Positions 17,733 through 26,905 of a DNA stretch of 64,000 nt are shown here, one piece after another; position 1 is the first letter of the stretch; every line of letters starts with the position of its first letter. The notes under the pieces are model-generated. The model did not search any database. It was given only the letters and a program-made list of their open reading frames with translations, and was not told the DNA's origin. The stretch is from Bacillota bacterium. GTDB lineage: Bacteria > Bacillota > Clostridia > Christensenellales > SZUA-584. Made by a program: the position numbers and the translations under genes. Location of the stretch: positions 248,001 to 312,000 of the forward strand of contig JAEWTL010000013.1 of the NCBI GenBank assembly GCA_023459495.1. The letters run 5' to 3'.

Positions 17733-19541
17733 TTAATACTTACTCGCCTTCGCCCGGTCGCCTTTGCCGAGGATAGCCTTGCGTAAGCGGATGCTCTGCG
17801 GCGTGACCTCCACCAGTTCGTCGTCCGCGATGAACTCCAGCGACTGCTCGAGGCTCAGAACCGTGGCAGGCGTCAGGCGCAGCGCCTCGTCACTGCCGGA
17901 AGCACGCGTGTTCGTCAGCTGCTTTTTCTTGCAGACGTTGATCACGATGTCCTCCAGACGCGCGTTCTCGCCCACAATCATGCCTTCGTATACGGATACG
18001 CCCGCACCGATGAACAATCGTCCGCGCTCCTGTGCGTTGAACAGGCCGTATGCCGTCGTCTCTCCCATTTCATGCACGACCAGTGAACCCCTTGAACGCT
18101 CCGGAATGTCGCCTGCCCAGGGCTCGTAGCCGCTGAAGATATGGTTCATCACGCCGTTGCCGCGCGTATCAGTCAAAAACTCGCTGCGGTAGCCGATGAG
18201 TCCGCGTGCGGGTATCTTAAACTCCAGCCGCGTCGCGCCGCCCTCGCTGCCCATGTTGACCATCATAGCCTTGCGCACCGCGAGCTTGTCCATCACCACG
18301 CCCGCATAATCCGCAGGTACGTCGATCATCAGCAGCTCGTACGGTTCCATCGTGACACCGCCTTCATCTTTGGTGATGACGCGCGGACGCGATACCGAGA
18401 ACTCGAAGCCCTCACGCCGCATGGTCTCGATCAGAATGGACAGGTGCAGTTCGCCGCGGCCCGATACCTTGAAGGTGTCGGTGGAGTCTGTCTCCTCCAC
18501 GCGCAGGCTGACGTTGGTCTCCAGCTCCTTCATCAGCCGATCGCGCAGGTTGCGCGAGGTGATGTACTTGCCCTCCCGCCCCGCGAACGGGCTGTTGTTG
18601 ACGATGAAGTTCATGGACACCGTGGGCTCATCGATCTTGACGAACGGCAGCGGCTCCACATGCTCCGGGTCGCACACCGTCTCGCCGATCCCTACGTCCG
18701 GTAGGCCCGCGATGGAAATGATGTCACCGAAGTTGCCCGTCTCGGTTTCAATACGCTTTAAGCCTTTGAACGTAAACAGCTTGGTGATCTTCACATTCTC
18801 AGCCTTGCCCGCTTCGCTGCACAGCACGGCCTGCATGCCGCGCCGCACGCCGCCCCGCTCCACACGGCCGATGGCGATACGGCCTAAATATTCGTCGTAA
18901 TCAATGTTGGATACGAGGAACTGCAGCGGCCCCTCCATATCGCCCTCCGGCGCAGGGACGTATTCCAAAATCGCGTCAAACAACGCAAAGATGTCCGTTT
19001 CCCCTCCCGTGGGTCGCATGGACGCCGTACCCTCTTTGGCCGAAGCGTAAACGACCGGGAATTCCAACTGATCCTCGTCCGCTCCGAGTTCGATGAACAG
19101 GTCAATGATGCCATCCATCACCGCTTCGGGCCGCGCGCCCGGACGATCCACCTTATTGATGACCGCCATCACGTGCTTCTTTAACGCCAGCGCCTTTTTC
19201 AGTACAAAGCGCGTCTGCGGCATGCAGCCTTCAAACGCGTCCACGAGAAGCAGTACACCGTCCACCATGGTCAGCACGCGCTCCACCTCACCGCCGAAGT
19301 CTGCGTGACCCGGCGTGTCCACGATGTTGATTTTAACGCCCTTATATTCCACCGCAGTGTTTTTGGAAAGTATCGTAATACCGCGTTCCTGTTCCAGATC
19401 CTCGCTGTCCATCACGCGCTCGCGCACCGCTTCGTTTGTGCGGAAAATGCCTGTCTGGCGCAGCATCTGGTCCACCAGCGTCGTTTTGCCGTGGTCGACG
19501 TGCGCCACGATGGCAATATTGCGTATTCCTTGCTGTTGCAT
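17733..19541 (-). CDS. typA: ribosome-associated GTPase TypA/BipA
   Basis: 602 residues, the normal size. G1 is AHVDHGKTT (residues about 11-19), the switch region RGITILSKNTAV, G3 DTPGHADFGGEV and G4 NKVDRPGARP; EF-G-like domains III and V follow and the BipA-specific C-terminal domain carries VNVCKKKQLTNTRASGSDEA. TypA is a translational GTPase that helps 50S assembly and growth under stress. ATG 19541; the AAGGAG site is about 15 bases upstream, longer than usual. It stands as its own unit with a terminator. Confidence 0.97.
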   Translation of the reverse strand: MQQQGIRNIAIVAHVDHGKTTLVDQMLRQTGIFRTNEAVRERVMDSEDLEQERGITILSKNTAVEYKGVKINIVDTPGHADFGGEVERVLTMVDGVLLLVDAFEGCMPQTRFVLKKALALKKHVMAVINKVDRPGARPEAVMDGIIDLFIELGADEDQLEFPVVYASAKEGTASMRPTGGETDIFALFDAILEYVPAPEGDMEGPLQFLVSNIDYDEYLGRIAIGRVERGGVRRGMQAVLCSEAGKAENVKITKLFTFKGLKRIETETGNFGDIISIAGLPDVGIGETVCDPEHVEPLPFVKIDEPTVSMNFIVNNSPFAGREGKYITSRNLRDRLMKELETNVSLRVEETDSTDTFKVSGRGELHLSILIETMRREGFEFSVSRPRVITKDEGGVTMEPYELLMIDVPADYAGVVMDKLAVRKAMMVNMGSEGGATRLEFKIPARGLIGYRSEFLTDTRGNGVMNHIFSGYEPWAGDIPERSRGSLVVHEMGETTAYGLFNAQERGRLFIGAGVSVYEGMIVGENARLEDIVINVCKKKQLTNTRASGSDEALRLTPATVLSLEQSLEFIADDELVEVTPQSIRLRKAILGKGDRAKASKY

Positions 19542-19640
19542 AAATGTTTCTTAGTCTCCTTTTTTTAAGCCGAGGATGATTATATGCTTTTACCGGGTGG
19601 AATACAAGCAATTTTCGATGTGATGGGATGGTTTTCATGT

Positions 19641-19683
19641 TATAATATTGTTAAAGGGTTAAAAAACGCAGTTTTTAACTGCG
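19641..19683 (+). promoter_or_regulatory. -10 element and two mutually exclusive hairpins upstream of 19725 gene
   Basis: TATAAT at 19641-19646 with an extended TG. Just after the expected start, GTTAAAAA/TTTTTAAC (19658-19679) and CGCAGTT/AACTGCG (19667-19683) overlap and cannot form together. No U-run follows either, so termination is not implied. Confidence 0.4.
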
Positions 19684-19724
19684 GATTAGTATAATAATGT
19701 TACGACATGCATGGAGGTGGGTTC

Positions 19725-20216
19725 TTGGAAGCGTTGATCGTACCCTTTCTGATCGTTTCGATCGTTCTGATCCTGTTTTTTTCGGTGTTTTCCAGCCGGA
19801 GGTCGCGTAAGCTGGACAGCGGGAATCGACCCGGCCTGTTTAAGCCCAAAGATATGATCCGGTTCACCCAGACCGTACTGCTGCTCGCTTTTTGCGCAGT
19901 AGCCTTTCTCTCGGTCCGGCGCGTGTTGGAAGCGCTTCCCGGCCTTGTGCTGATGGCTGTGATCTTTGTTGTCTGGATCGTGTTTCAGTTCTGGCAGAAC
20001 GCGCGGGTACTGGCGGACGACGAAGGAATCGTGCTTTCCAGCATGTGGGGCCAACTGACGGAGCTGCATTGGCAGGATGTCCGCGATGTGCGTATGGCTT
20101 CCGGCAGCGTTGTGCTGCGTGGAGAGAAAGCGGACCTTTACATCCCCGGCTATTTCGCCCGGCAGGACCGACTGCTCGAAATCATCCGGCAGCACGTCCC
20201 CGGCAGCGAAAAATGA
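19725..20216 (+). CDS. hypothetical membrane protein with PH-like C-terminal domain
   Basis: About 163 residues. Three hydrophobic helices (ALIVPFLIVSIVLILFFSVF; TVLLLAFCAVAFLSV; LPGLVLMAVIFVVWIVFQFW) are followed by a 70-residue beta-rich stretch (VLADDEGIVLSS ... IPGYFARQDRLLEIIRQH) typical of small bacterial PH/YdbT-like domains. TTG 19725 is preferred, seven bases after GGAGG; ATG 19707 has no site. A terminator follows. Function unknown. Confidence 0.65.
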   Translation: MEALIVPFLIVSIVLILFFSVFSSRRSRKLDSGNRPGLFKPKDMIRFTQTVLLLAFCAVAFLSVRRVLEALPGLVLMAVIFVVWIVFQFWQNARVLADDEGIVLSSMWGQLTELHWQDVRDVRMASGSVVLRGEKADLYIPGYFARQDRLLEIIRQHVPGSEK

Positions 20217-20234
20217 GCGTTACTCACGTCAAGA

Positions 20235-20268
20235 AAACGGGCGGCTCCAAAGCCACCCGTTTTTGTTT
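20235..20268 (+). terminator. intrinsic terminator
   Basis: AAACGGG-C-GGCT with CCAA loop and AGCC-A-CCCGTTT, one internal mismatch, followed by TTTGTTTT. Lies 19 bases after the 19725 gene. Confidence 0.8.
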
Positions 20269-20295
20269 TCCTAATTCTTAATTTATCCCCAAGGA

Positions 20296-21792
20296 CTATG
20301 CCGCGTAGAACAGCACCGAGGCGAGGCCGAACAGCGCGACAGCCGCGACCCCGATGCAGAAGATGCCGTTAGCCACGGCCTTGTTCTTTGCCTTGATACG
20401 GTCCAGCGCGATGCCGATGTAGATTGCGCCGACGATGACGGTCGGTACAATGTAGCGGAAGTCCATCGTGCAGCCGAACGGGAACCGGATGTTGAACACG
20501 ACGAAGGACACCATCTGTATGAGCCACAGCCAGAACAGCCCGTAGCGCGCAAAAGCGTTCACCTCTTTGCCACGGATCATCACATAGATCATGGCCGTGA
20601 GTGAAACGAGGATGAGGATCAGGTTGGCCGCAATCAACAGCGCGCCAAACGCCTCCGGCCAGTTAAAGCTGAACTCGCCGAATATGGAGCACTTGAGCGT
20701 GTATATCCAAAGGTTGTAGTCGCCGTAGGGCTGGCAGTACAGCGGGGTTAAAATCTGGTCCGGCGGGAAGGACAGAAAGCGGCTGACGAAGCTTTTGTCG
20801 CCGCAGTAGAGTTCGGACGTGGACGAGATCGTGAACACATGGCCGAACTGCTGGCCGAACTTAATATAGTTGCGCACCGGATACCACAGTCCGAGCGGCG
20901 CGCATACGCCGAGGAACGCCGCGAACTGGCCGAATATGCGGCCCGCCCTGCCTTCCTTAAAGAACTTGATGAACACCGCGAGGAATACTGGCCCGGTGAA
21001 GAACGCCACTGAAGCTGCCGAAAGCTTGGTCATCATGCCAAGGCCGATGGCCAGCGCGATCATCAGGATATTTTTCATCGTGGGCGCGGAATACCAGCGG
21101 ATGGTGTACAGCACGGCAGCCATGTAAAACAGTACCATCAGCGAATCGTTATTGACGCTGGATGAGAAGATATAGAACGTAGGCTGGAAGGCCACCACCG
21201 CGACAGCAAGGGCGGTCGCGCGGGGCTTTACTTCCATGGCGCGGCACAGGCTGCGCGTTACTATCAGCGTAGCGGCAGAGGCAAAGCACGGTACCAGCTT
21301 GGCCGCTTCAAACAAGCTGTTCATCTCCGCATTGGGACGGAACCAGGAGAACACCTTGACCACAGCTGCCTGCAATATGTGCGTGAGCGGCGGGTGATAG
21401 AACTGGTACTCGTTAGTCTGGGGCAGCGTGCCGTTGGCGAAAATCTGGTACATGTAGGCGTAGTGCCCCGTACCGTCCGTGCCGCCAATATCGTGGCCGC
21501 GTGCCATGAACGACGTATAGAGCATGTAGCCCACGCGCATTACAATACCCGCCGCAATCAATGCAGCAATCAACGCTTCGGTCTTGGATGCGTACTTCTT
21601 GGACAGCGTCCGCCACAGCAGCCACAGTCCGCACAGGCCAAGCCCACCGAGCATCAGGCCGCGTACAGCGGCTTGACCGAAGTTCAGCAGCAGCGCAAAC
21701 AGCACATAGGCGGCAACGATCGCCGCCGCGGTAATGATGTAAGGCCGGAAGCCTGTCCAAATCTCCCTAGCGCTGCTCTTGCTTCTGCTCAT
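20296..21792 (-). CDS. GT39/ArnT-like polytopic membrane glycosyltransferase
   Basis: 498 residues with about 11-12 hydrophobic helices. The first extracytoplasmic loop has the GT-C acid region (MARGHDIGGTDGTGHYAYMY) and HPPLTHILQA, matching the PMT/ArnT H-P-P loop that binds polyprenyl-phosphate sugar and divalent metal. It should transfer a sugar from a lipid carrier to a protein or glycan outside the membrane. Its ATG overlaps the end of the preceding FAD oxidoreductase gene by 26 bases, so it is the last gene of a three-gene operon. Confidence 0.85.
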   Translation of the reverse strand: MSRSKSSAREIWTGFRPYIITAAAIVAAYVLFALLLNFGQAAVRGLMLGGLGLCGLWLLWRTLSKKYASKTEALIAALIAAGIVMRVGYMLYTSFMARGHDIGGTDGTGHYAYMYQIFANGTLPQTNEYQFYHPPLTHILQAAVVKVFSWFRPNAEMNSLFEAAKLVPCFASAATLIVTRSLCRAMEVKPRATALAVAVVAFQPTFYIFSSSVNNDSLMVLFYMAAVLYTIRWYSAPTMKNILMIALAIGLGMMTKLSAASVAFFTGPVFLAVFIKFFKEGRAGRIFGQFAAFLGVCAPLGLWYPVRNYIKFGQQFGHVFTISSTSELYCGDKSFVSRFLSFPPDQILTPLYCQPYGDYNLWIYTLKCSIFGEFSFNWPEAFGALLIAANLILILVSLTAMIYVMIRGKEVNAFARYGLFWLWLIQMVSFVVFNIRFPFGCTMDFRYIVPTVIVGAIYIGIALDRIKAKNKAVANGIFCIGVAAVALFGLASVLFYAA

Positions 21793-23329
21793 GGTATTCT
21801 TCTTCCGTGTTGACGTTCCACACCGCCGCCTTGTCTGCTGAGCCGGACTTGGCCAGCCGCACGGCTTCCATCGCGGTCATCATGGAATGATCCATGTTGT
21901 TGTAGCGGTGCTGTCCGTTGCGCCCGATGCAGTACAGGTTGGAAAAGCCGTCAAGGTATTCGCGCACGGCGTCGAACTGCTTGTAGGTGCCGAAGTACGC
22001 GGGATATGCCTTCTTCACGCGGATATGCGTCGCATCGAGCACGTCCTGCTCGTCGATGATATCGATCTTGGCAAGCTCGCCTTTGGCTAAACGGATGAAG
22101 TCCTCCGCTGGCATGTTCCACATGTCGTCGCCTTCGGTACAGAAGTACTCCAGCCCCACCCATACGGTGTTCTCCAGGTCTTCCACCATGTACGGTGACC
22201 AGTTGTTGAATATCTGCAGCCGACCGATCTTCACGTCGCGTTCCTGAATGTAGATCCAGCAGTCCGGCACGATGTTGCCCACGGTTTTGAGCTTGGTCTG
22301 GTTTTTGATCTTCAGCTTGCTGACCAGCAGACCCACGGTGATGAAATCGCGGTACGGCAGTCCGCCCGCCACCTCGCGCACATCCTGCGGAGCGGCCTCG
22401 CCCATGGCGGCAACGAGGTCCTTGATGGGCATGCTGGAGAAGAACACATCCGCCGCATAGGTCTTTTCTTCACCACCCTGCTGCACGCGCACCGCCGTCA
22501 CTTGGCCTTTCTGCGTATCCACGCCTGTAACGCGCGCGTTCATGAGTATTTCGCCGCCCATTTCGACGACCTTCTGCGCCATCAGCTCCCAGTACTGCCC
22601 CGGCCCCTTCTTGGGGTAAACGTACTGCTCGATCAGCGAGGTCTCCTGCTTTTTGGCGTCCTTCTTAAAGGGCTTGGTCAGCACGGACAGCACCGCCTTG
22701 CTGAGCGAAAGCCCCTTGACGCGCTGCGCGCCCCAGTCGGGCGATATATTGGACGGATGTACGCCCCACAGCTTCTCGGTGTAGTCCTCGAAGAACATGC
22801 CATAGAGCGGCTTGCCGAAACGGTTGATATAGAAATCCTCGAGCGAGTTCTCCTTGCGTTTGAACATTGCGGCGTGGACATACCCAAAGCCCGCCTTCAT
22901 CGTGCGGCCAAGGCCCATGTTGGCAAACGTCTGCGGTTTAAGCGAGATGGGATAATCGAAGAATTTGCGGAGGTAGAAGATGCGCGATACGCGGTCGCGC
23001 ACGAGCATCACGTTCTCCTCTTTTTCAGGGTCCGGTCCGCCCAGCACGAGCGGCTTGGCGCGGCCCAGCAGAATATCGTCCTTAGATGGCGCACCTTGCG
23101 TTGGCATCAGCTCCTGCCACAGCGAAGTCACCGCGTCGCTCTTGGAGAAGAAACGGTGACCGCCGATATCCATACGGTTGTTCTTGTACACCGCGGTACG
23201 CGAAATGCCGCCGATGAATTCGCTCTCTTCGAAGATGACGGGATGCATGTCCGTTTCCTTGAGCAGCGTGTAGGCGGCCGTCAGGCCTGCGGGTCCTGCT
23301 CCGATGATGATGGCTGTTTTTCTTTGCAT
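21767..23329 (-). CDS. NAD(P)/FAD-dependent amine-oxidase-fold oxidoreductase (UDP-galactopyranose mutase-like)
   Basis: 520 residues. A dinucleotide-binding GxGxxG at the start (TAIIIGAGPAGLTAAYTLL), an FEESEFIGGISRT loop with the GG doublet and GGHRFFSKSD, and a C-terminal FAD motif NLYCIGRNGQHRYNNMDHSM, as in flavin-dependent UDP-sugar mutases and related enzymes. Start chosen at ATG 23329 (MQRKTAIIIGAG); this makes its first 49 bases overlap the GtrA gene. Placement between GtrA and a GT39 enzyme suggests it processes a lipid-linked or nucleotide sugar. The exact reaction is not known. Confidence 0.85.
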   Translation of the reverse strand: MQRKTAIIIGAGPAGLTAAYTLLKETDMHPVIFEESEFIGGISRTAVYKNNRMDIGGHRFFSKSDAVTSLWQELMPTQGAPSKDDILLGRAKPLVLGGPDPEKEENVMLVRDRVSRIFYLRKFFDYPISLKPQTFANMGLGRTMKAGFGYVHAAMFKRKENSLEDFYINRFGKPLYGMFFEDYTEKLWGVHPSNISPDWGAQRVKGLSLSKAVLSVLTKPFKKDAKKQETSLIEQYVYPKKGPGQYWELMAQKVVEMGGEILMNARVTGVDTQKGQVTAVRVQQGGEEKTYAADVFFSSMPIKDLVAAMGEAAPQDVREVAGGLPYRDFITVGLLVSKLKIKNQTKLKTVGNIVPDCWIYIQERDVKIGRLQIFNNWSPYMVEDLENTVWVGLEYFCTEGDDMWNMPAEDFIRLAKGELAKIDIIDEQDVLDATHIRVKKAYPAYFGTYKQFDAVREYLDGFSNLYCIGRNGQHRYNNMDHSMMTAMEAVRLAKSGSADKAAVWNVNTEEEYHEQKQEQR

Positions 23330-23772
23330 GCTTTTGTATCGTCCTTGAAAATCAAAATCTTGCGCGCCACGTAGTTCCAAATGAGCACCACGCCCGCGAC
23401 GAATATTTTCACCACCATGTAATACTGCTCGCCCAACCACATGGTGCCCAGCTTCATGCCGCCCTCAGTGAGGAGCAGACCGATTACGCCGATCACCGCG
23501 AAAATCAGGAAAGCGCCCACCGTTTTTCCCTTGTTGCTGTTCCTGGCGCTCTGAAACACCCAGATGAGCGAAAGGATATAGTTGAACACGAGGCCCAAGA
23601 TAAATCCGACCGCAGTGGCAAGGATGAGCTGCCACTCTCCCAGATTAACAAACACAAAATTATAGGTCAGGTACAGCGTACCCCAATCCACCAGAAACGC
23701 TGCACCGCCCACCACAAGATACCGGGCGAACTCTTTTATCAGCGATTTCAGCTTGTCCCTGTCGTTCTTCAA
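23281..23772 (-). CDS. GtrA-family membrane protein
   Basis: 163 residues with four transmembrane helices and the GtrA signature FARYLVVGGAAFLVDWGTLY at the start. GtrA proteins are thought to help move or present polyprenyl-phosphate-linked sugars across the membrane. TTG start at 23772 follows AAGGAG by seven bases. The soluble C-terminal tail (KACKEKQPSSSEQDPQA) overlaps the next gene, which indicates tight coupling. Confidence 0.9.
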   Translation of the reverse strand: MKNDRDKLKSLIKEFARYLVVGGAAFLVDWGTLYLTYNFVFVNLGEWQLILATAVGFILGLVFNYILSLIWVFQSARNSNKGKTVGAFLIFAVIGVIGLLLTEGGMKLGTMWLGEQYYMVVKIFVAGVVLIWNYVARKILIFKDDTKACKEKQPSSSEQDPQA

Positions 23773-23887
23773 CGAAGCGCTCCTTCATGCTTGGTTTGGG
23801 AAAGCGGCGTCTGCCGCATAGAGCATTATAGCAAAACCGCGCGCTAAAAGCTATCTTTCCGCAGAAATTTCACGAAATCTGGAAAGT

Positions 23888-24382
23888 CTATCGCCTTACG
23901 CCTTCGATATGAATAAACCGCAGCTTCAAATAGTCGTAGGTGGATAGCGGCCGATCCAAGCTGTCGTAGGTGTGCGTGCACACAAGGATGTCTTCAACAT
24001 TCTCCCGCTCACCCACCTCCACGATCACCTGCGTATGCGAAAACCGCGAGGACGTGCCCGCGAACTGTGAGATATCACCCGGCTGCACCTGTGAGATATC
24101 CACCTCATGCCCCACCGGCCCGATCCCGGTTTTACGGATCAGAAAATCATACAGGTACTCCACGCCCGTCCACGAGGGTGAGTGGTTGTTTGGGCCGCTG
24201 TAATACCAGCCGAACGTGGGCTTGTAGTTCATTACCCCGCCGCCCGCGAGGATGCACTGCGACGCAAAGTTGGTGCAGTCCCCGCCCAGCGGGTCGTAAT
24301 TGTAATACTGCGGATTGCGCGAAAGCGCCCACTGCCTTGCATAGGCCACCACGGCTTCGCGGTCGTACGGTTCAAGCGGCAT
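23888..24382 (-). CDS. amidase-domain (Amidase_6, CHAP-like) protein
   Basis: 164 residues matching the putative amidase domain seen in Firmicutes: YDREAVVAYARQWALSRN, then GGDCTNFASQCILAGGG with the catalytic Cys, NHSPSWTGVEYLYDFL, and FSHTQVIVEV with the probable catalytic His. There is no signal peptide, so it either acts inside the cell (for example in the mother cell during sporulation) or is released by lysis. ATG follows GGAGGG. Substrate unknown; peptidoglycan or a peptide is likely. Confidence 0.85.
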   Translation of the reverse strand: MPLEPYDREAVVAYARQWALSRNPQYYNYDPLGGDCTNFASQCILAGGGVMNYKPTFGWYYSGPNNHSPSWTGVEYLYDFLIRKTGIGPVGHEVDISQVQPGDISQFAGTSSRFSHTQVIVEVGERENVEDILVCTHTYDSLDRPLSTYDYLKLRFIHIEGVRR

Positions 24383-24433
24383 ACATCCCTCCGCTTGCAG
24401 TATATGCGGATGTGCACGTCCGATTTCCGCCGG

Positions 24434-25819
24434 TTATGACTCCGCGGACAGGATACCTTTCAGCATCCGGATGCCCCGCTCAATCTCCTCCGGCTCCAGA
24501 TGGCCGTATCCGAGCAGCAGTTTATCCTCATGTATCCCCTTCTGAACACAGTGGTTTGCCACGGGTACAATACGCAGTCCGGCCGCAAGGCAACGCGCTT
24601 CAAACTCCTCTCCGAAACACCGCCCCGGAAACGCCACAGCCAGATGCAGCCCCGTCGCGTCCCCCCATGGCTCACAGGCACCGCCAAAAGTCTCCTCCAG
24701 GCAGCGCAGCAATACTTCCCTGCGCTGCGCATAGTGCTTGCGCATCCGGTATATATGCCGGTCAAGTTTCCTTTCATGCAGCCATTCCACCATGGCAACC
24801 TGCTGCCACGGCGGGTTCTGCAGATCGGTATACGTGCGCATCTCGCGCCAGCGCTCCTGCAGCAGTCGGGGCAGGATGACATACCCGATGCGCAGCGCAG
24901 GAAACATCGTTTTGCTGAAGGTACCCACATAGATCACCTGCTGCGCGTCCATGCTCTTCAGCGGCGCAACGGGTTCCCCGCAATACCGAAACTCGCTGTC
25001 ATAATCGTCCTCGATGATGTAGCACCCGTGCGCTCTGGCATAACGGAGAAGGTCTGCGCGGCGGCCCGCCGGAAGGATGCCGCCCAGCGGAAACTGGTGG
25101 GACGGCGTCACATAGATGGCGCAAATATCGCCAGCGGGCAAGCAATCCGTCCTCAATCCCTGACGGTCCACCGGAACGGGTACCGGTTGGTAGCCCCTGT
25201 CGATAAACATCTGCCGCATGACCGTATGGCATGGGTCTTCTACTATAATTCTTCCACCCGGCCGGTACAGCAGGTTAGCGGTCAGGTGCAAGGCCTGCGT
25301 CGCGCCCGTGGTGATGAAGATGTCCGCCGGGTCAGCGGTGATTCCCCGGCTGCGGTACAACCACGCGGAAAGCTCGGCACGTAAATCGGACAATCCGTGT
25401 GGGCCTGTGTATCCCAACCGGTTCAGCGGCATCCGCTGCGCCGCAGCGTTCAGCGCCTGCCCAAAGGCATAATGCGGAAACGCCTTCAGGTCGGGCCGGC
25501 CCGTGAGAAAATCCACCTTGATGCGGGTCTGATCGCTCCGTTTGGGTTGCGGCGGCTCCGGCACCTTGTCTATCACAAGGCCCGGCGCAACGCGCGTAGC
25601 CGCGCCCGTATGGCTCAGCGCGAACCCCTCCGCGATGAGCATATCGTACGCTTCGCATACCGTGTTGCGGGATACATTCAGCTGCCTTGCCAGCTCGCGC
25701 GTGGAGGGCAGCGCTTCGTCTGCCGGCAGCCTGCCGTCCATCATGCGTTCCTTTATCGCCACATACAGCTGACGCCGCAGCGGCATCTCACTGCCGCGGT
25801 CCAATAGAATCCCCAGCAT
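24434..25819 (-). CDS. MocR-type PLP-dependent transcriptional regulator (GntR-aminotransferase fusion)
   Basis: 461 residues. N-terminal GntR winged helix (residues about 12-70; LPSTRELARQLNVSRNTVCE, AYDMLIAEGF) and a class I aminotransferase-like domain with the PLP lysine in VGTFSKTMFPALRIGY and IIEDDYDSEFRY. Such regulators control vitamin B6, GABA or amino acid metabolism genes and usually a divergent neighbour, here the EamA exporter. ATG 25819 follows GGAGG; the GGAGGAAAGT itself could be read as codons from a TTG at 25831, which is rejected. The 102-base divergent gap holds CGGACT and AGTCCG half sites. Confidence 0.9.
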   Translation of the reverse strand: MLGILLDRGSEMPLRRQLYVAIKERMMDGRLPADEALPSTRELARQLNVSRNTVCEAYDMLIAEGFALSHTGAATRVAPGLVIDKVPEPPQPKRSDQTRIKVDFLTGRPDLKAFPHYAFGQALNAAAQRMPLNRLGYTGPHGLSDLRAELSAWLYRSRGITADPADIFITTGATQALHLTANLLYRPGGRIIVEDPCHTVMRQMFIDRGYQPVPVPVDRQGLRTDCLPAGDICAIYVTPSHQFPLGGILPAGRRADLLRYARAHGCYIIEDDYDSEFRYCGEPVAPLKSMDAQQVIYVGTFSKTMFPALRIGYVILPRLLQERWREMRTYTDLQNPPWQQVAMVEWLHERKLDRHIYRMRKHYAQRREVLLRCLEETFGGACEPWGDATGLHLAVAFPGRCFGEEFEARCLAAGLRIVPVANHCVQKGIHEDKLLLGYGHLEPEEIERGIRMLKGILSAES

Positions 25820-25921
25820 ACTTTCCTCCAACCGGACTGCTCAATTAGCGGTTTATCCGGCTCTTTATCACACCAGTTAGTCCGTTACAATAATACCATA
25901 GCGATAAAAAAGGAGAAACAA

Positions 25922-26905
25922 TTGAAAAGGTTCAGCGGATATATATTTTTGACCTGCGCCTTTACGCTGGCAGGAACATCCGTCATCTCCGCCCGGCTGC
26001 TGTCGGGCAGCCTTGGCACGTTTACGACTACAGCCGTTAGCCTGTTCTTTGCACTGCTCGTCCTGTTGCCACTGTGTATACGAAAAATCGCTCCAGCCCT
26101 TAAGTCAATGTCCTCAGGCGAATGGATCTATGCCGCTCTGCAGGCACTGTTCGGCATCTTCCTGTTCCGGTTCCTGCTGCTGCAGGGGCTTCTGCGCACC
26201 AGTACTGCAGAAGCAGGGATACTCACCGGCGCTACGCCCGCCATCACCACACTGCTGGCATGGAGTTGGCTGAAGGAACATATGCGGGCAAAAAACGTCG
26301 CGGGCATACTCAGTACGATCGCGGGCATAGCGCTCATTCAGGGACTGGCGGCAGGTTCGTTTTCGTCCATACACCTTTGGGGCAACCTGCTGGTACTGGG
26401 CGCGGCGGCGAGCGAATCCGTTTTTAATACGCTTTCGCGCAGATCCGCCCTCAAGGCCGGGCTCAAAAAAGCGTTCGATCCCATCGTACAGACAGCGCTG
26501 GTCACGCTGTTCGCGCTGGTTTTCTGCCTCATCCCAGCTTTGTTTGAGCAGCCTGTACAGCGGCTGTCCGCGCTGAATATATCCGGATGGCTCGCGCTCA
26601 TCTGGTACGGCTGGCTGGGCACCTCGCTCGCGTTCATCTGTTGGTATGCCGGAATCAAACGCTGTCCCGCACACGTCGCCGCCGCTTTCTCCGGTATGAT
26701 GCCCTTCACGTCCCTGCTTCTTTCCGCAGCCCTTCTCGGTGAGTCCGTAGCGTGGCACCAGTGGGCAGGCGCTGCACTTGTGATATCGGGCATGGTTCTC
26801 ATAGGAGTCAGAAAAAAGAAACGCCGCGAAGAATCCGCGGCGCAATCAAATCATTCTGTCTTAACTACAGCTGCCAGCCGTTGTCCACCGGCAGAATCAG
26901 AATGA
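25922..26905 (+). CDS. EamA/DMT family transporter
   Basis: 327 residues, ten transmembrane helices in two EamA repeats (LTGATPAITTLLAWSWLKE and FSGMMPFTSLLLSAALLGE close each half). Probably a metabolite exporter regulated by the divergent MocR protein (inference from layout). TTG start follows AAGGAG. The last 14 codons run over the end of the convergent histidine kinase gene, whose terminator hairpin lies in this coding region. Confidence 0.85.
   Translation: MKRFSGYIFLTCAFTLAGTSVISARLLSGSLGTFTTTAVSLFFALLVLLPLCIRKIAPALKSMSSGEWIYAALQALFGIFLFRFLLLQGLLRTSTAEAGILTGATPAITTLLAWSWLKEHMRAKNVAGILSTIAGIALIQGLAAGSFSSIHLWGNLLVLGAAASESVFNTLSRRSALKAGLKKAFDPIVQTALVTLFALVFCLIPALFEQPVQRLSALNISGWLALIWYGWLGTSLAFICWYAGIKRCPAHVAAAFSGMMPFTSLLLSAALLGESVAWHQWAGAALVISGMVLIGVRKKKRREESAAQSNHSVLTTAASRCPPAESE
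26811..26842 (-). terminator. terminator of the histidine kinase gene, inside the EamA coding region
   Basis: Minus-strand CGCCGCG (26842-26836) pairs with CGCGGCG (26828-26822), then TTTCTTTTTTC. It lies 23 bases past the kinase stop codon and within the EamA reading frame. Confidence 0.7.

Noticed and set aside
22502..23374. A 290-residue open frame on the plus strand
   Set aside because: It is opposite the FAD oxidoreductase gene, whose motifs are clear; no domain or start signal in the frame.
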